From assembly GCF_001673315.1 (NCBI RefSeq), contig NZ_LZLQ01000134.1, positions 19,191-83,190 of the forward strand: a stretch of DNA of 64,000 nucleotides. Direction: 5' to 3'. This document shows positions 20,202-29,062 of the stretch, one piece after another. The notes under the pieces are model-generated. The model did not search any database. It was not told the DNA's origin and was given only the letters and a program-made list of their open reading frames with translations. Origin of the DNA: Mycobacterium asiaticum (GTDB taxonomy: Bacteria; Actinomycetota; Actinomycetes; Mycobacteriales; Mycobacteriaceae). The stretch's first letter is position 1. Each line of letters starts with the position of its first letter. A program made the translations under genes and the position numbers.

Positions 20202-20250
20202 GGTTACCCACAGGTAACCTACGGGTACGTAGGTTACGATAACGTAGGTC
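20202..20250. promoter_or_regulatory. Overlapping palindromic operators upstream of desA3
   Basis: GGTTACC-CACA-GGTAACC (20202-20219) is followed, overlapping, by GTAACCTACG-GGTA-CGTAGGTTAC (20214-20237, perfect 10-bp arms) and then TACG-ATAA-CGTA (20235-20246). These stacked dyads resemble the single site before the reductase gene. They lie 40-90 bases before the desA3 ATG, a position typical for repressor binding over a promoter. Confidence 0.6.
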
Positions 20251-20289
20251 TAACGAGTCCGGAGACCGGACGACGTAGGGAGAGCATTC

Positions 20290-21600
20290 ATGGCGATCAC
20301 AGACGTCGACGTATTCGCCCACTTGGCAGAGGCCGACATCGAGAGTTTGGCCCACGAACTCGATTCCATCCGTAGCGATATCGAGGATTCCCGCGGCGAA
20401 CGGGACGCCCGCTACATCCGCCGCACCATCGCCGCCCAGCGCGCACTCGAGGTGGCCGGGCGGGTCATTCTTGCCGCCAGTTCCCGCCGCTCGGCTTGGT
20501 GGGCGGGCACCGCGACCCTGGGCGTGGCCAAGATCGTCGAGAACATGGAGATCGGCCACAACGTGATGCACGGCCAGTGGGACTGGATGAACGACCCGGA
20601 AATCCACTCCTCCACGTGGGAATGGGACATGAGCGGGTCGTCCAAGCATTGGCGCTACACCCACAACTTCGTGCACCACAAGTACACCAACATCCTGGGC
20701 ATGGACGACGACGTCGGTTACGGCCTGCTGCGCGTCACCCGCGACCAGCGCTGGAAGCGCTTCAATGTGCTGAACCTGGTGTACAACACGCTGCTCTCGT
20801 TGCTCTTCGAGTGGGGCGTCGGCCTGCAGCACGTCGAGATCGGCAAAATCGCCAAGAAGCGGATGGACAACGAGGAAGCCCGCGAGCGCATCGACGAGTT
20901 TCTCGCCAAAGCGGGCCGCCAGGTGGTCAAGGACTACGTGGCATTCCCGGCACTCACCTCGCTGTCGCCAGGTGCGACCTACCGGTCCACTCTGACGGCC
21001 AATGCCACGGCCAACGTGCTCCGCAACATATGGGCCAACGCGGTGATCTTCTGCGGCCATTTCCCCGACGGCGCAGAGAAATTCACCAAGACCGACATGG
21101 TCGGTGAGACCAAGGGCCAGTGGTATCTGCGACAGATGCTGGGCAGCGCCAACTTCGAGGCCGGCCCGGTGCTGCGATTCATGAGCGGCAACCTGTGCCA
21201 CCAGATCGAGCACCACCTGTATCCAGACCTGCCCAGCAACCGGCTGCACGAGATTTCGGTGCGGGTGCGCGCCGTCTGCGACAAATACGACTTGCCTTAC
21301 ACCACAGGCTCTTTCCTGATGCAGTACGGCCGGACTTGGCGCACGCTGGCCAAGCTGTCCTTGCCCGACGGGTACTTGCGCGACGACGCCGACAATGCGC
21401 CCGAAACCCGTAGCGAGCGAATGTTCGCTGAGCTGGAACCGGGATTCGCGGGCACCGACCCCACCACGGGGCGGCGCCGCGGTCTGAAAACGGCCATCGC
21501 GACGGTGCGAGGCTGGCGGCGCAGCAAGCAGACCAAGCAGGCTAAGCAGACCAAGCAGGCCAAGCAGGCCAAGCGGGACGGCGACGGACTAGCGGCCTAG
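20290..21600 (+). CDS. desA3: Acyl-CoA delta-9 desaturase DesA3
   Basis: A 436-residue membrane stearoyl-CoA desaturase that inserts the delta-9 double bond to make oleoyl-CoA for phospholipids and triacylglycerol. The three histidine boxes are HNVMHG, HNFVHHKYTN and HQIEHHLYPD. The C-terminus has a Lys-Gln repeat (KQTKQAKQTKQAKQAK) and ends in LAA. In M. tuberculosis DesA3 a C-terminal LAA was reported as a degradation signal, so rapid turnover is likely conserved. GTAGGGAGAG precedes the ATG. A small CCCGT-GAGA-ACGGG hairpin (21625-21638) lies just after the gene. Confidence 0.96.
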   Translation: MAITDVDVFAHLAEADIESLAHELDSIRSDIEDSRGERDARYIRRTIAAQRALEVAGRVILAASSRRSAWWAGTATLGVAKIVENMEIGHNVMHGQWDWMNDPEIHSSTWEWDMSGSSKHWRYTHNFVHHKYTNILGMDDDVGYGLLRVTRDQRWKRFNVLNLVYNTLLSLLFEWGVGLQHVEIGKIAKKRMDNEEARERIDEFLAKAGRQVVKDYVAFPALTSLSPGATYRSTLTANATANVLRNIWANAVIFCGHFPDGAEKFTKTDMVGETKGQWYLRQMLGSANFEAGPVLRFMSGNLCHQIEHHLYPDLPSNRLHEISVRVRAVCDKYDLPYTTGSFLMQYGRTWRTLAKLSLPDGYLRDDADNAPETRSERMFAELEPGFAGTDPTTGRRRGLKTAIATVRGWRRSKQTKQAKQTKQAKQAKRDGDGLAA

Positions 21601-21747
21601 GGCAGCACACCTAGTCGGCTTCAGCCCGTGAGAACGGGACGCAAGTCATCGAGTCGGTCGAACAGGTGCCAGAGGTAGTTCGACGAACCCCGCTCCCGAT
21701 GTGGATGCAAGTCCGTGAGTTGCGAGTTATTCGCCATACTGGAACAC

Positions 21748-22812
21748 GTGCAGGTTTTCGCCGGGCAGCAGGTGTCCCACTGGGACTTCCCGCGGACCAC
21801 GGCCAGCGTCGCGCTGATGACTGAATTCGGCTGCAGCAAAGGGCTTTCCGCGCCGGACATGCTGGAAGGATCCGGCCTGTCCGCGGCAGACCTGCGCGAC
21901 CACAACCGGATGATCGTGGGGCGCCAGGAACTGGCCGTCGCGACCAATCTGGTGGACCTGTTGGGTGATGCGGCCAACCTGGGGATCCGGGTGGGCCGTA
22001 CGTATCACGTCGGATCCTTCGGCATCTTCGGGTTCGCCTGCCTGACCAGTTCGACGCTGGGCGACGCGGTGCGGTTCGCTGCCCGGTTCTACGAGCTCAG
22101 CTACGGTTTCTGTCTGCCCAGTGTGGCCCTGGACGGCCCTGACGCGACGTTGCACTTGGACCTGCCCGATCTCACCGGTCCGGTGGCGGATTTCCTGGTG
22201 CGGCGTGACATGGCCGCGATCGCGCAGGTCATGGCCGAACTGGTGGGTAGTCCTGTCCCGTTCACCCGCATCGAATTCGCCAGCCCCCCACCATCATCGG
22301 GCGATGCCGCGGCCCGCGAGATGTTCGGTGTGACACCGCGCTACGACGCGCCCGCCAACGTCGCCGCCTTGCCCGCCGCCCTGCTGGAGAACCGGCTACC
22401 TCAGGCCAGCGAGATGAGCGTGGCGATCTGCGAGCAGCAATGCCAGGCGCTGCTGGAACGCCGACGCCAGCGCACCGGTGTCGCACGCCGCGTCCGGGAT
22501 CGGCTGGCATCGGTCGACGGCAAACCCCACACCATCACCAGCGTCGCCCGCCAATTGGCGATGAGCGAACGGACGCTGCGACGACGGCTGACCGAGGAGA
22601 ACACGACGTTCCGTGACCTGCTCGAAGAAGTGCACCGGGTGCTCGCCGAAGAGTTGTTGGCCACCGGGGCCCTGTCGGTGGAGGACGTCGCGCTGCGGTT
22701 GGGTTATGCAGAGGCGACAAGTTTCATCGCCGCCTTCAAACGGTGGACCGGCACTACCCCTGCCCGCTATCAGCGCTCGGTGGCGCCGCGCGAACGCATT
22801 GTGGCCGTCTGA
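21748..22812 (+). CDS. AraC-family regulator, VirS/OruR type
   Basis: About 354 residues. The N-terminal arabinose-binding-like domain of the OruR/ArgR type covers roughly 10-200, and the C-terminal double helix-turn-helix ends in a canonical AraC signature (LSVEDVALRLGYAEATSFIAAFKRWTGTTPARYQ). I chose the GTG at 21748 (MQVFAGQQ...), which has CTGGAAC just upstream; a GTG at 21715 would add 11 residues. It is followed by a monooxygenase gene on the same strand. The VirS-mymA locus of M. tuberculosis pairs this regulator type with a flavin monooxygenase, so control of the downstream genes is the natural inference. Confidence 0.87.
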   Translation: MQVFAGQQVSHWDFPRTTASVALMTEFGCSKGLSAPDMLEGSGLSAADLRDHNRMIVGRQELAVATNLVDLLGDAANLGIRVGRTYHVGSFGIFGFACLTSSTLGDAVRFAARFYELSYGFCLPSVALDGPDATLHLDLPDLTGPVADFLVRRDMAAIAQVMAELVGSPVPFTRIEFASPPPSSGDAAAREMFGVTPRYDAPANVAALPAALLENRLPQASEMSVAICEQQCQALLERRRQRTGVARRVRDRLASVDGKPHTITSVARQLAMSERTLRRRLTEENTTFRDLLEEVHRVLAEELLATGALSVEDVALRLGYAEATSFIAAFKRWTGTTPARYQRSVAPRERIVAV

Positions 22813-22892
22813 GCACCAGAGTGGCCGCAATTATGGATTTGCCGTCCGCAATCGGCTGACAGCAGGCGCCCGCGGCTGACCACTATGGAGAT

Positions 22893-24398
22893 ATGACAGC
22901 GACTCTTCGTCCTCGCGTGCTGGTGATCGGCGCCGGATTCGGGGGCCTCGCGGCCGCCTACGAGCTATCCCGGGACGGTCTCGCCGAGGTGACTGTGCTG
23001 GAAAAGGCGAACGACATCGGCGGCGTGTGGCGGGCCAACACCTATCCTGGGGCGGCATGCGACGTCCCGTCGAACCTGTACTCCTACTCCTTTGCCCGCA
23101 AGACCGACTGGGGCCGCCGGTACGCCGAGCAACCCGACATCCTGGGCTATATCCACGACACCGCCGACCGGTTCGGCTTGCGCGATCTGGTGCGAACCGG
23201 AGTGGAGGTCACCTCGGCCGAATATGACGACGCCACCGCGACATGGCGGGTGGCGACTTCCGGCGGGGAAGTCTATGAGGCCGACGTGCTCGTGCCGGCG
23301 GTCGGGCAGCTGTCGCGCCCCGCGCTGCCGAACATCCCCGGCCTCGACACCTTCGCCGGTCCCTCCTTCCATTCGGCCGAGTGGCGCCACGACGTCGACC
23401 TGGCCGGCAAGCGCGTCGCGGTGCTGGGCACCGGCGCATCGGCGATCCAGTTCGTGCCGCGAATCCGCCAAACCGCCCAGCACGTCACCGTGTTCCAGCG
23501 CTCCGCGCCCTACGTCGTGCCCAAGTTGGACCGTGCCTACACCGAGAAGCACCACGTCGCATTCCAGAAGGTGCCCGGGTTCGCCGCCGCCATGCGCGGC
23601 GCGATCTGGGAGACGACCGAACTGCTGGGCTTTGCCCTGACCAGAGCCAAGCCACTGGCGCGGGTGCTGCACGGTCTCGCGTTGCGAAACCTCAAGCGCC
23701 ACATCAAGGATCCGGTGCTGCGGGCCAAGCTCACCCCCGACTATCCCATCGGCTGCAAGCGCGTGCTGTTCAGCAGCGAGTGGTACCCCGCGCTGGCCCA
23801 GGACAACGTCGCGGTCGAGACGGACGCCATCACCGAGGTGACCCCGAGGGGCGTGCGTACCGTCGACGGTCAGGGGCACGAAGTCTTGCACGAAGTGGAC
23901 GTGATCATCTACGGCACCGGCTTCAAAGCCACCGAGTTCCTCGCGCCGATCACCATCACCGGCCGCGAGGGGCGCAACATGCACACCGAGTGGGCCGGGG
24001 GTGCGCGTGCCCACCTTGGCATGGCAGTGCCGGGCTTCCCGAACATGTTCCTGATCTACGGCCCGAACACCAACCTCGGCAGCAGCTCGATCATCTTGAT
24101 GATGGAGCAGCAGGCCCGCTACATCCGGCAGATCACCGAGGCACTGGTCCGCGGGGGCGTAACCCGCGCATTCGAGGTGCGCCGCGACGTCGAGGAAGCT
24201 TACGACGCTGCGGTGCAGTCCCGCCTGGACAGCGGGGTATGGACCACCTGCGAGTCGTGGTACCGCACTGCGTCGGGCCGGGTCACCACGAACTGGCCCG
24301 GGCTGGTGCACGAATACCAGCATCGGACCCGCACCGCGGCACTCGATGACTTCCACGAAGTCCGGCCCGCCAAGGAAGCCCAGGAGGTTGGTGCGTGA
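22893..24398 (+). CDS. FAD-dependent Baeyer-Villiger-type monooxygenase
   Basis: A 501-residue class B flavoprotein monooxygenase. It has the FAD-binding Rossmann motif GAGFGG (13-18), GVWRANTYPGAACD, the Baeyer-Villiger fingerprint FAGPSFHSAEW (154-164; FxGxxxHxxxW), and the NADPH motif GTGASA (179-184). Such enzymes insert oxygen next to a ketone to give an ester or lactone, using NADPH. It overlaps the GMC oxidoreductase gene (GTGA), which implies successive steps on one substrate. The substrate cannot be predicted; a cyclic ketone or steroid is plausible because the partner is ChoD-like. Confidence 0.9.
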   Translation: MTATLRPRVLVIGAGFGGLAAAYELSRDGLAEVTVLEKANDIGGVWRANTYPGAACDVPSNLYSYSFARKTDWGRRYAEQPDILGYIHDTADRFGLRDLVRTGVEVTSAEYDDATATWRVATSGGEVYEADVLVPAVGQLSRPALPNIPGLDTFAGPSFHSAEWRHDVDLAGKRVAVLGTGASAIQFVPRIRQTAQHVTVFQRSAPYVVPKLDRAYTEKHHVAFQKVPGFAAAMRGAIWETTELLGFALTRAKPLARVLHGLALRNLKRHIKDPVLRAKLTPDYPIGCKRVLFSSEWYPALAQDNVAVETDAITEVTPRGVRTVDGQGHEVLHEVDVIIYGTGFKATEFLAPITITGREGRNMHTEWAGGARAHLGMAVPGFPNMFLIYGPNTNLGSSSIILMMEQQARYIRQITEALVRGGVTRAFEVRRDVEEAYDAAVQSRLDSGVWTTCESWYRTASGRVTTNWPGLVHEYQHRTRTAALDDFHEVRPAKEAQEVGA

Positions 24399-26107
24399 GC
24401 GCTTTCGACTATGACGTGCTCGTCATCGGATCCGGCTTCGGCGGCAGCGTTACCGCACTTCGCCTGAGCGAGAAGGGTTATCGGGTCGGCGTGCTGGAGG
24501 CTGGCCGGCGGTTCCGCGATCAGGACTTCGCCAAGAACAGCTGGCACGTCCGCGATTACCTGTTCAGGCCGTCGGTCGGGTGCTACGGCATCCAGCGCAT
24601 CGATGTGCTCTCCGACGCCGTGGTGCTCAGCGGCGCCGGGGTGGGCGGCGGCTCACTGGTCTACGCGAACACGTTGTACGAACCCGACGACCCGTTCTAC
24701 GCCGATCCGCGCTGGAGCGGCATCACCGACTGGAAAGAGGAGCTGGCGCCCTGGTACGACCAGGCCACCCGGATGCTCGGCGTCGCCACCTACCCACGTA
24801 CCACGCCGTCGGACAAGGTGATGCTGCAGATCGCCACCGACCTCGGTGTCGCGGATTCCTTTCACGCCACCCGCGTCGGCGTGTGCTTCAGCGATGTCGA
24901 AGGCAACCAGGCCGCACCCGGCGCGCCGGTCGGTGACCCCTACTTCGGCGGGGCGGGCCCGGACCGCAACGCCTGCCGGCACTGCGGCGAATGCATGACG
25001 GGTTGCCGGCACAACGCCAAGAACACATTGGTCAAAAACTATCTGTACCTAGCCGAAAAGCTAGGCGCACAGGTCCATCCGCTGACCACGGTGGTCGACG
25101 TCCGCCCGCGTCCCGGGGGCGGTTACGACGTCATCACTCGCCGTACCGGGGGTAAGCTGCGTCGGCGTCGCCGCACTTTCACCGCGGAGCACGTCGTGTT
25201 CTCGGCTGCGGCGCTGGGCACCCAGCGCCTCCTGCACCGGCTGCGCGACGGGGGCAGCCTGCCGCACGTGTCACGCAAGCTCGGGGAATTGTCCCGGACC
25301 AACTCCGAGGCCATCCTCGCCGTGCGAGCCCGCCGCGACGACGTCGACTATTCCGAGGGCGTGGCAATCACGTCCTCGATCCACCCGGACAGCCATACCC
25401 ACGTGGAGCCCTGTCGCTATGGTCATGACTCCAATCTGATGGGGCTGATGGGCACCGTCCTGGTTGACGGGCTCGACGGTGGCAGACGGTGGCGGACCGG
25501 CCTGAAAGAGCTGGTTCGGCAGCGCCGCGACCTGCGCCGGCTGCTCTACCCGAAGCGCTGGTCGGAACAGACCATCCCACTGCTGGTGATGCAGACCCAC
25601 GACAACTCCCTGACCACTTACACCCGGCGCTGGTTGTTCGGGCGCCGGATGGTGACCCGTCAGGGCGTGGGCGACCCGAACCCGACCTGGATCCCGGTCG
25701 GCCACGAGGTAGCCCGGCGCGCCGCCGAGCACCTCGACGGGATCGCCGGCGGCGCCTGGGCGGACCTGGCGGATATCCCGATGACGGGACATTTCATCGG
25801 CGGCTGCGTGATCGGCGAAACCCCGGTCGACGGCGTGGTGGACCCCTACCACCGGATGCACGGGCATCCGGGATTGCACGTGATCGACGGCTCCACGATC
25901 ACAGCGAATCTGGGCGTGAACCCTTCCTTGACCATCACCGCGCTGGCCGAGCGGGCGACCTCGCTGTGGCCGAACAAGGGCGAGCCGGACCCGCGCCCGC
26001 CGCTGGGTTCGTCCTATGCCCGCATCTCCCCGGTGGCCCCGAACAATCCGGCGGTCCCGGCAAGTGCACCGGGGGCATTGCGTGCCCACCGGGACTACGC
26101 TTCATAA
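24395..26107 (+). CDS. GMC-type oxidoreductase similar to cholesterol oxidase ChoD
   Basis: A 570-residue FAD-dependent GMC oxidoreductase. The ADP-binding motif GSGFGG is at 12-17, SGAGVGGGSLVYANT follows, and the C-terminal FAD/substrate motif is DGSTITANLGVNPSLTI. It aligns along its length with my memory of M. tuberculosis ChoD (Rv3409c), so it is probably a second paralogue. Four cysteines (194, 197, 200, 204) in CRHCGECMTGC match a CX2CX2CX3C pattern. The predicted reaction is oxidation of a secondary alcohol to a ketone, which would feed the monooxygenase encoded upstream. Coupled to it by a GTGA overlap. Confidence 0.9.
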   Translation: MSAFDYDVLVIGSGFGGSVTALRLSEKGYRVGVLEAGRRFRDQDFAKNSWHVRDYLFRPSVGCYGIQRIDVLSDAVVLSGAGVGGGSLVYANTLYEPDDPFYADPRWSGITDWKEELAPWYDQATRMLGVATYPRTTPSDKVMLQIATDLGVADSFHATRVGVCFSDVEGNQAAPGAPVGDPYFGGAGPDRNACRHCGECMTGCRHNAKNTLVKNYLYLAEKLGAQVHPLTTVVDVRPRPGGGYDVITRRTGGKLRRRRRTFTAEHVVFSAAALGTQRLLHRLRDGGSLPHVSRKLGELSRTNSEAILAVRARRDDVDYSEGVAITSSIHPDSHTHVEPCRYGHDSNLMGLMGTVLVDGLDGGRRWRTGLKELVRQRRDLRRLLYPKRWSEQTIPLLVMQTHDNSLTTYTRRWLFGRRMVTRQGVGDPNPTWIPVGHEVARRAAEHLDGIAGGAWADLADIPMTGHFIGGCVIGETPVDGVVDPYHRMHGHPGLHVIDGSTITANLGVNPSLTITALAERATSLWPNKGEPDPRPPLGSSYARISPVAPNNPAVPASAPGALRAHRDYAS

Positions 26108-26108
26108 C

Positions 26109-26645
26109 GTGCTCGCAGCTTTCGGTTTCGAATCCCTGGGCGTGGTGGTCGGAGACATGTACTTCGTCGATCCGTCCCCGATGACCGGTCAGGAAACTCC
26201 GGAACGCGGAGTTCGGCTGGAACTTCGCCTGGTCGACCGGGACGAGCCACAGGGGTCGATCTACGCCGGCATCCCGATCGCGTTCACCCGCCCGGTCTGG
26301 CGGGTCGATCTGTTCGGTTCCACCGAAAGCCCGCCCGGGACGCTGGATCGGGCCCATCACCATCCGCGGTTCGACGGTTGGGAACCGGGACGGCGGCACT
26401 TCGTCCCGGAACTTTCCGCGGACCCGGTGTCCTGGCTGGCCGAGCAGCTGGCCAGCCCGGCCGCAGTGCTGGAGCGCGCCGGCGTCGATTCGGACCAGGT
26501 CAGCGACGCCGACCTCAAAGGTCTTGCGGCTGCAGCACCGGAGATCGTCGCATCGGTGAAGCGGATGCTCGACGGTGTGCGGGACGGTGAACTGGCCCCG
26601 GCGCCGGCCGAGCCGGTCGCCGCCGCCCGCACCGGCTGGCTCTGA
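26109..26645 (+). CDS. Unknown protein in the monooxygenase cluster
   Basis: A 178-residue protein that starts (GTG) one base after the GMC oxidoreductase stop. It contains LGVVVGDMYFVDPSPMTGQETPERGVRLELRLVD and then FTRPVWRVDLFGSTE and HHHPRFDGWEPGRRHF, with an alanine-rich helical C-terminus. No signal peptide or membrane segment. The central charged/aromatic motifs could bind a ligand, but I recognise no family. Tight spacing says it belongs to the same operon and probably acts on the same compound. Confidence 0.75.
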   Translation: MLAAFGFESLGVVVGDMYFVDPSPMTGQETPERGVRLELRLVDRDEPQGSIYAGIPIAFTRPVWRVDLFGSTESPPGTLDRAHHHPRFDGWEPGRRHFVPELSADPVSWLAEQLASPAAVLERAGVDSDQVSDADLKGLAAAAPEIVASVKRMLDGVRDGELAPAPAEPVAAARTGWL

Positions 26646-26656
26646 CTTCTCAACGC

Positions 26657-27550
26657 ATGCGGCCCGTCATCATTGAATGCGCCATCAACGGCGTCACATC
26701 GAAGGCGACCAACCCCCATGTGCCGGTGGAACCATCGGAGATCACCGCCGACGCCCTCGCCTGTATGGCGGCAGGTGCGGCGATAATCCACAACCACATC
26801 GACCTCTACGGCGTTAGCGTGGAGCAAGCGGCCGAGCGTTACCTCCAAGCGTGGCGCCCCGTGCTCGCCGCCCGGCCGGACGCTTTGCTGTACCCGACGG
26901 TCCACTTCGGTGACAACTTTTCGATTTCCTACGAACACCTCATCCCGCTAGCCGCAGCCGGATTGCGCGTCGGGCTGGCCGACCCCGGATCGGTCAACCT
27001 CGGTGGCACTGATGCCGACGGCATACCCACGGGAAATCTGGTCTACAGCAACTCATTTCAAACGATCAGCCGGGCCTTCGGCATTTGCCACCAAGCGAAA
27101 CTGGGTCCCAGCCTCGCCATCTATGAACCTGGATTCCTACGGACCACGCTCGCGTGGTGGCGAGCGGGCCGGTTGCCCAGCGGAGCGATGATCAAGCTCT
27201 ACTTCTCCACCGAACATGGCTACCTGGGTGCGCCATTCGGGCTACCTCCGACCGAGCGCGCGCTTGACGCGTACCTGGAATTGCTTGACGGGTCTGACAT
27301 TCCGTGGGCCGTCTCCGTTGTCGGCGGCGACTTGTGCGCCAACCCGATGGCCAAACTCGCACTCGAACGTGGCGGGCACCTGCACTTGGGGCTCGAGTTC
27401 TATCGCGGCGTCCGCACTCCGACCAATGTCGAGTTGGTGACCGAGGCCGCGAATCTTTGTCAACAGCTTGGTTACGCCGTTGCGACGCCGGATGAGGCCG
27501 CGCAAATTCTCGGACTGCCGCCAGCATCGAACCCGGGTGCCCCGGCGTGA
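26657..27550 (+). CDS. BKACE-family (DUF849) beta-keto acid cleavage enzyme
   Basis: A 297-residue TIM-barrel protein of the beta-keto acid cleavage family, which condenses a beta-keto acid with acetyl-CoA and releases acetoacetate plus a new CoA ester, using zinc. The zinc ligands are visible as His45 and His47 (AAIIHNHIDLYG) and Glu247 (HLGLEFY). The usual HxHxRD continuation is replaced by HNHIDL, so it belongs to an atypical subgroup with a different substrate. It starts 11 bases after the previous gene and is likely the last gene of the AraC-controlled group. Confidence 0.85.
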   Translation: MRPVIIECAINGVTSKATNPHVPVEPSEITADALACMAAGAAIIHNHIDLYGVSVEQAAERYLQAWRPVLAARPDALLYPTVHFGDNFSISYEHLIPLAAAGLRVGLADPGSVNLGGTDADGIPTGNLVYSNSFQTISRAFGICHQAKLGPSLAIYEPGFLRTTLAWWRAGRLPSGAMIKLYFSTEHGYLGAPFGLPPTERALDAYLELLDGSDIPWAVSVVGGDLCANPMAKLALERGGHLHLGLEFYRGVRTPTNVELVTEAANLCQQLGYAVATPDEAAQILGLPPASNPGAPA

Positions 27551-27596
27551 AGGTGCAGGCACGAGCGGATGATGCCAGAAGGTACTTGGCGGCGAC

Positions 27597-28100
27597 TCAC
27601 AACGAAGCGTTGTGTGTGACCTTGGCGCACAGTGCAGCTAGCTTTACCTCGAGTTGGGCTGCGGCGGAGAGCAATTCGGTGTTTTCTTCGACTACCATCA
27701 GCGATGACGGCTTGACGTAGGTCAGGCTGCTGCCGGTGGGCTCGTCGATGATCAGCAGTTCCACTGGAGCGAACAGGCCCGCGGTCACATCGTGGCGCAG
27801 CATGGTGATCGCAATCAGCGGGTTACCGAGGATGACGCGCAACGCCTTTCGGTCGATGCCGGCTTTCGTGATCCATGCACCGTGGTCGAAGAGGCCGAAC
27901 AGCATGAATCCGCTTGGCCCTGCAAAGGTCTGAACCTGTTGCTCATAGGACTCCCAGCTCGCGAACGCCTTCGGGAAATCGTCGATCGGAACGGGCTTGT
28001 CGCCGATGTCGGCGAGCAGCGCGGCGACCAATTCGTCGTAGCTCCTGGTGCTTTGGTAGCGCACCCGCACCCCGTCAAAGCGGGTTTCAGACACCGACAT
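27597..28100 (-). CDS. DUF302 domain protein
   Basis: A 167-residue protein with the DUF302 fold (TFAGPSGFMLFGLFDHGAWI, RVILGNPLIAITML, APVELLIIDEPTGSSLTYVKPSSLMV). DUF302 proteins are small, often metal- or ligand-associated, without a firmly known activity. The gene overlaps the end of the nitrilase by 14 bases and is the last of the thiolase-nitrilase-DUF302 operon. It is convergent with the BKACE gene. No export signal is visible. Confidence 0.85.
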   Translation of the reverse strand: MSVSETRFDGVRVRYQSTRSYDELVAALLADIGDKPVPIDDFPKAFASWESYEQQVQTFAGPSGFMLFGLFDHGAWITKAGIDRKALRVILGNPLIAITMLRHDVTAGLFAPVELLIIDEPTGSSLTYVKPSSLMVVEENTELLSAAAQLEVKLAALCAKVTHNASL

Positions 28101-29049
28101 GGTTGTCCACCTCGACTTGTTCGATGTGCTCGTGCACGTGCGGGCGTGGCGTGCGATCCACCATCAAGCTCAGCAGGTCTGGCCTGCCATAGTGCCCGGC
28201 GGCGTCCATCAGGGCCTTGCGGATGTCGATCAACGACAGGTCGAGATCAGCGATGACCTGGCCCTCGCCGGAGCGCAGCGGCTCTGTGAGGTATTCGCCC
28301 TGCGGCGAGATGATCGCCGTGAAATTGCCACCGGAGATCGGCCCAATCGGGGCGGCGGTGTCGGCCATGATCTGAGCCTGCTGATCGGCATCGAGCCAAC
28401 CGGTCGCGTTGACCACGAACGCGCCCGACTCGAGAGCGTGGTTGCGCACGCTGATCTCGGTCTGCTGTGCGAACAGGTCGCCACCGAAGGAACCCGGCCA
28501 CATGGCCGAGTGGATCTGCTCTCCGTCGCCGATCAGTGCGTACCGCGCGAGCGGGTTGAAATGCTCAAAGCACGCCAACTGTCCGATGCGACCGACCGCG
28601 CTGTCGACTGCCCGTAATCCGCTACCGTCGCCCTGTCCCCAGATCGCCTTTTCGTGATAGGTCGGGCTGATCTTGCGGCGGCGCTGAAGCAAGGTTCCGT
28701 CGGCGTCGAACAACAGCTGGGTGTTGTACAGCGAACCGCGGTCGCGTTCGGTGACTCCGATGGAGACCACCATGTCAGCGGCCCGCGCTGCCGCACCGAT
28801 CGCGTCGACTTCCGGCGACGGGATGGTGACCGCCTGCTCCATCAGCCGCAGGTGCTCCGGACGCATTTCGAACGGCCGCATGACGAAAGAGAAGTACGGG
28901 TAGTAGGGGACTACCGTTTCGGGGAAGGTCGCGAACTGGACGCCCCGCGCGCCCAGCTCTGCGATCTTGGCGATCACCTTTTCCACGGTGCCTGCTCGGC
29001 TGTACAACACGGGGCTTATTTGCACTGCGGCAGCGCGGATTACAGTCAT
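28087..29049 (-). CDS. Nitrilase of the Nit6803-like group
   Basis: A 320-residue carbon-nitrogen hydrolase. The catalytic triad is clear: Glu44 (FPETVVPYYPYF), Lys127 (RRRKISPT) and Cys161 (ACFEHFNPLAR). It most resembles the aliphatic nitrilases that hydrolyse nitriles to carboxylic acids and ammonia. In other bacteria such genes often sit in the conserved Nit1C cluster; here the neighbours are a thiolase and a DUF302 protein instead. AGGAAGGA precedes the ATG, 14 bases after the thiolase stop. Substrate unknown. Confidence 0.92.
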   Translation of the reverse strand: MTVIRAAAVQISPVLYSRAGTVEKVIAKIAELGARGVQFATFPETVVPYYPYFSFVMRPFEMRPEHLRLMEQAVTIPSPEVDAIGAAARAADMVVSIGVTERDRGSLYNTQLLFDADGTLLQRRRKISPTYHEKAIWGQGDGSGLRAVDSAVGRIGQLACFEHFNPLARYALIGDGEQIHSAMWPGSFGGDLFAQQTEISVRNHALESGAFVVNATGWLDADQQAQIMADTAAPIGPISGGNFTAIISPQGEYLTEPLRSGEGQVIADLDLSLIDIRKALMDAAGHYGRPDLLSLMVDRTPRPHVHEHIEQVEVDNHVGV

Positions 29050-29062
29050 CGCCTGTTCCTTC

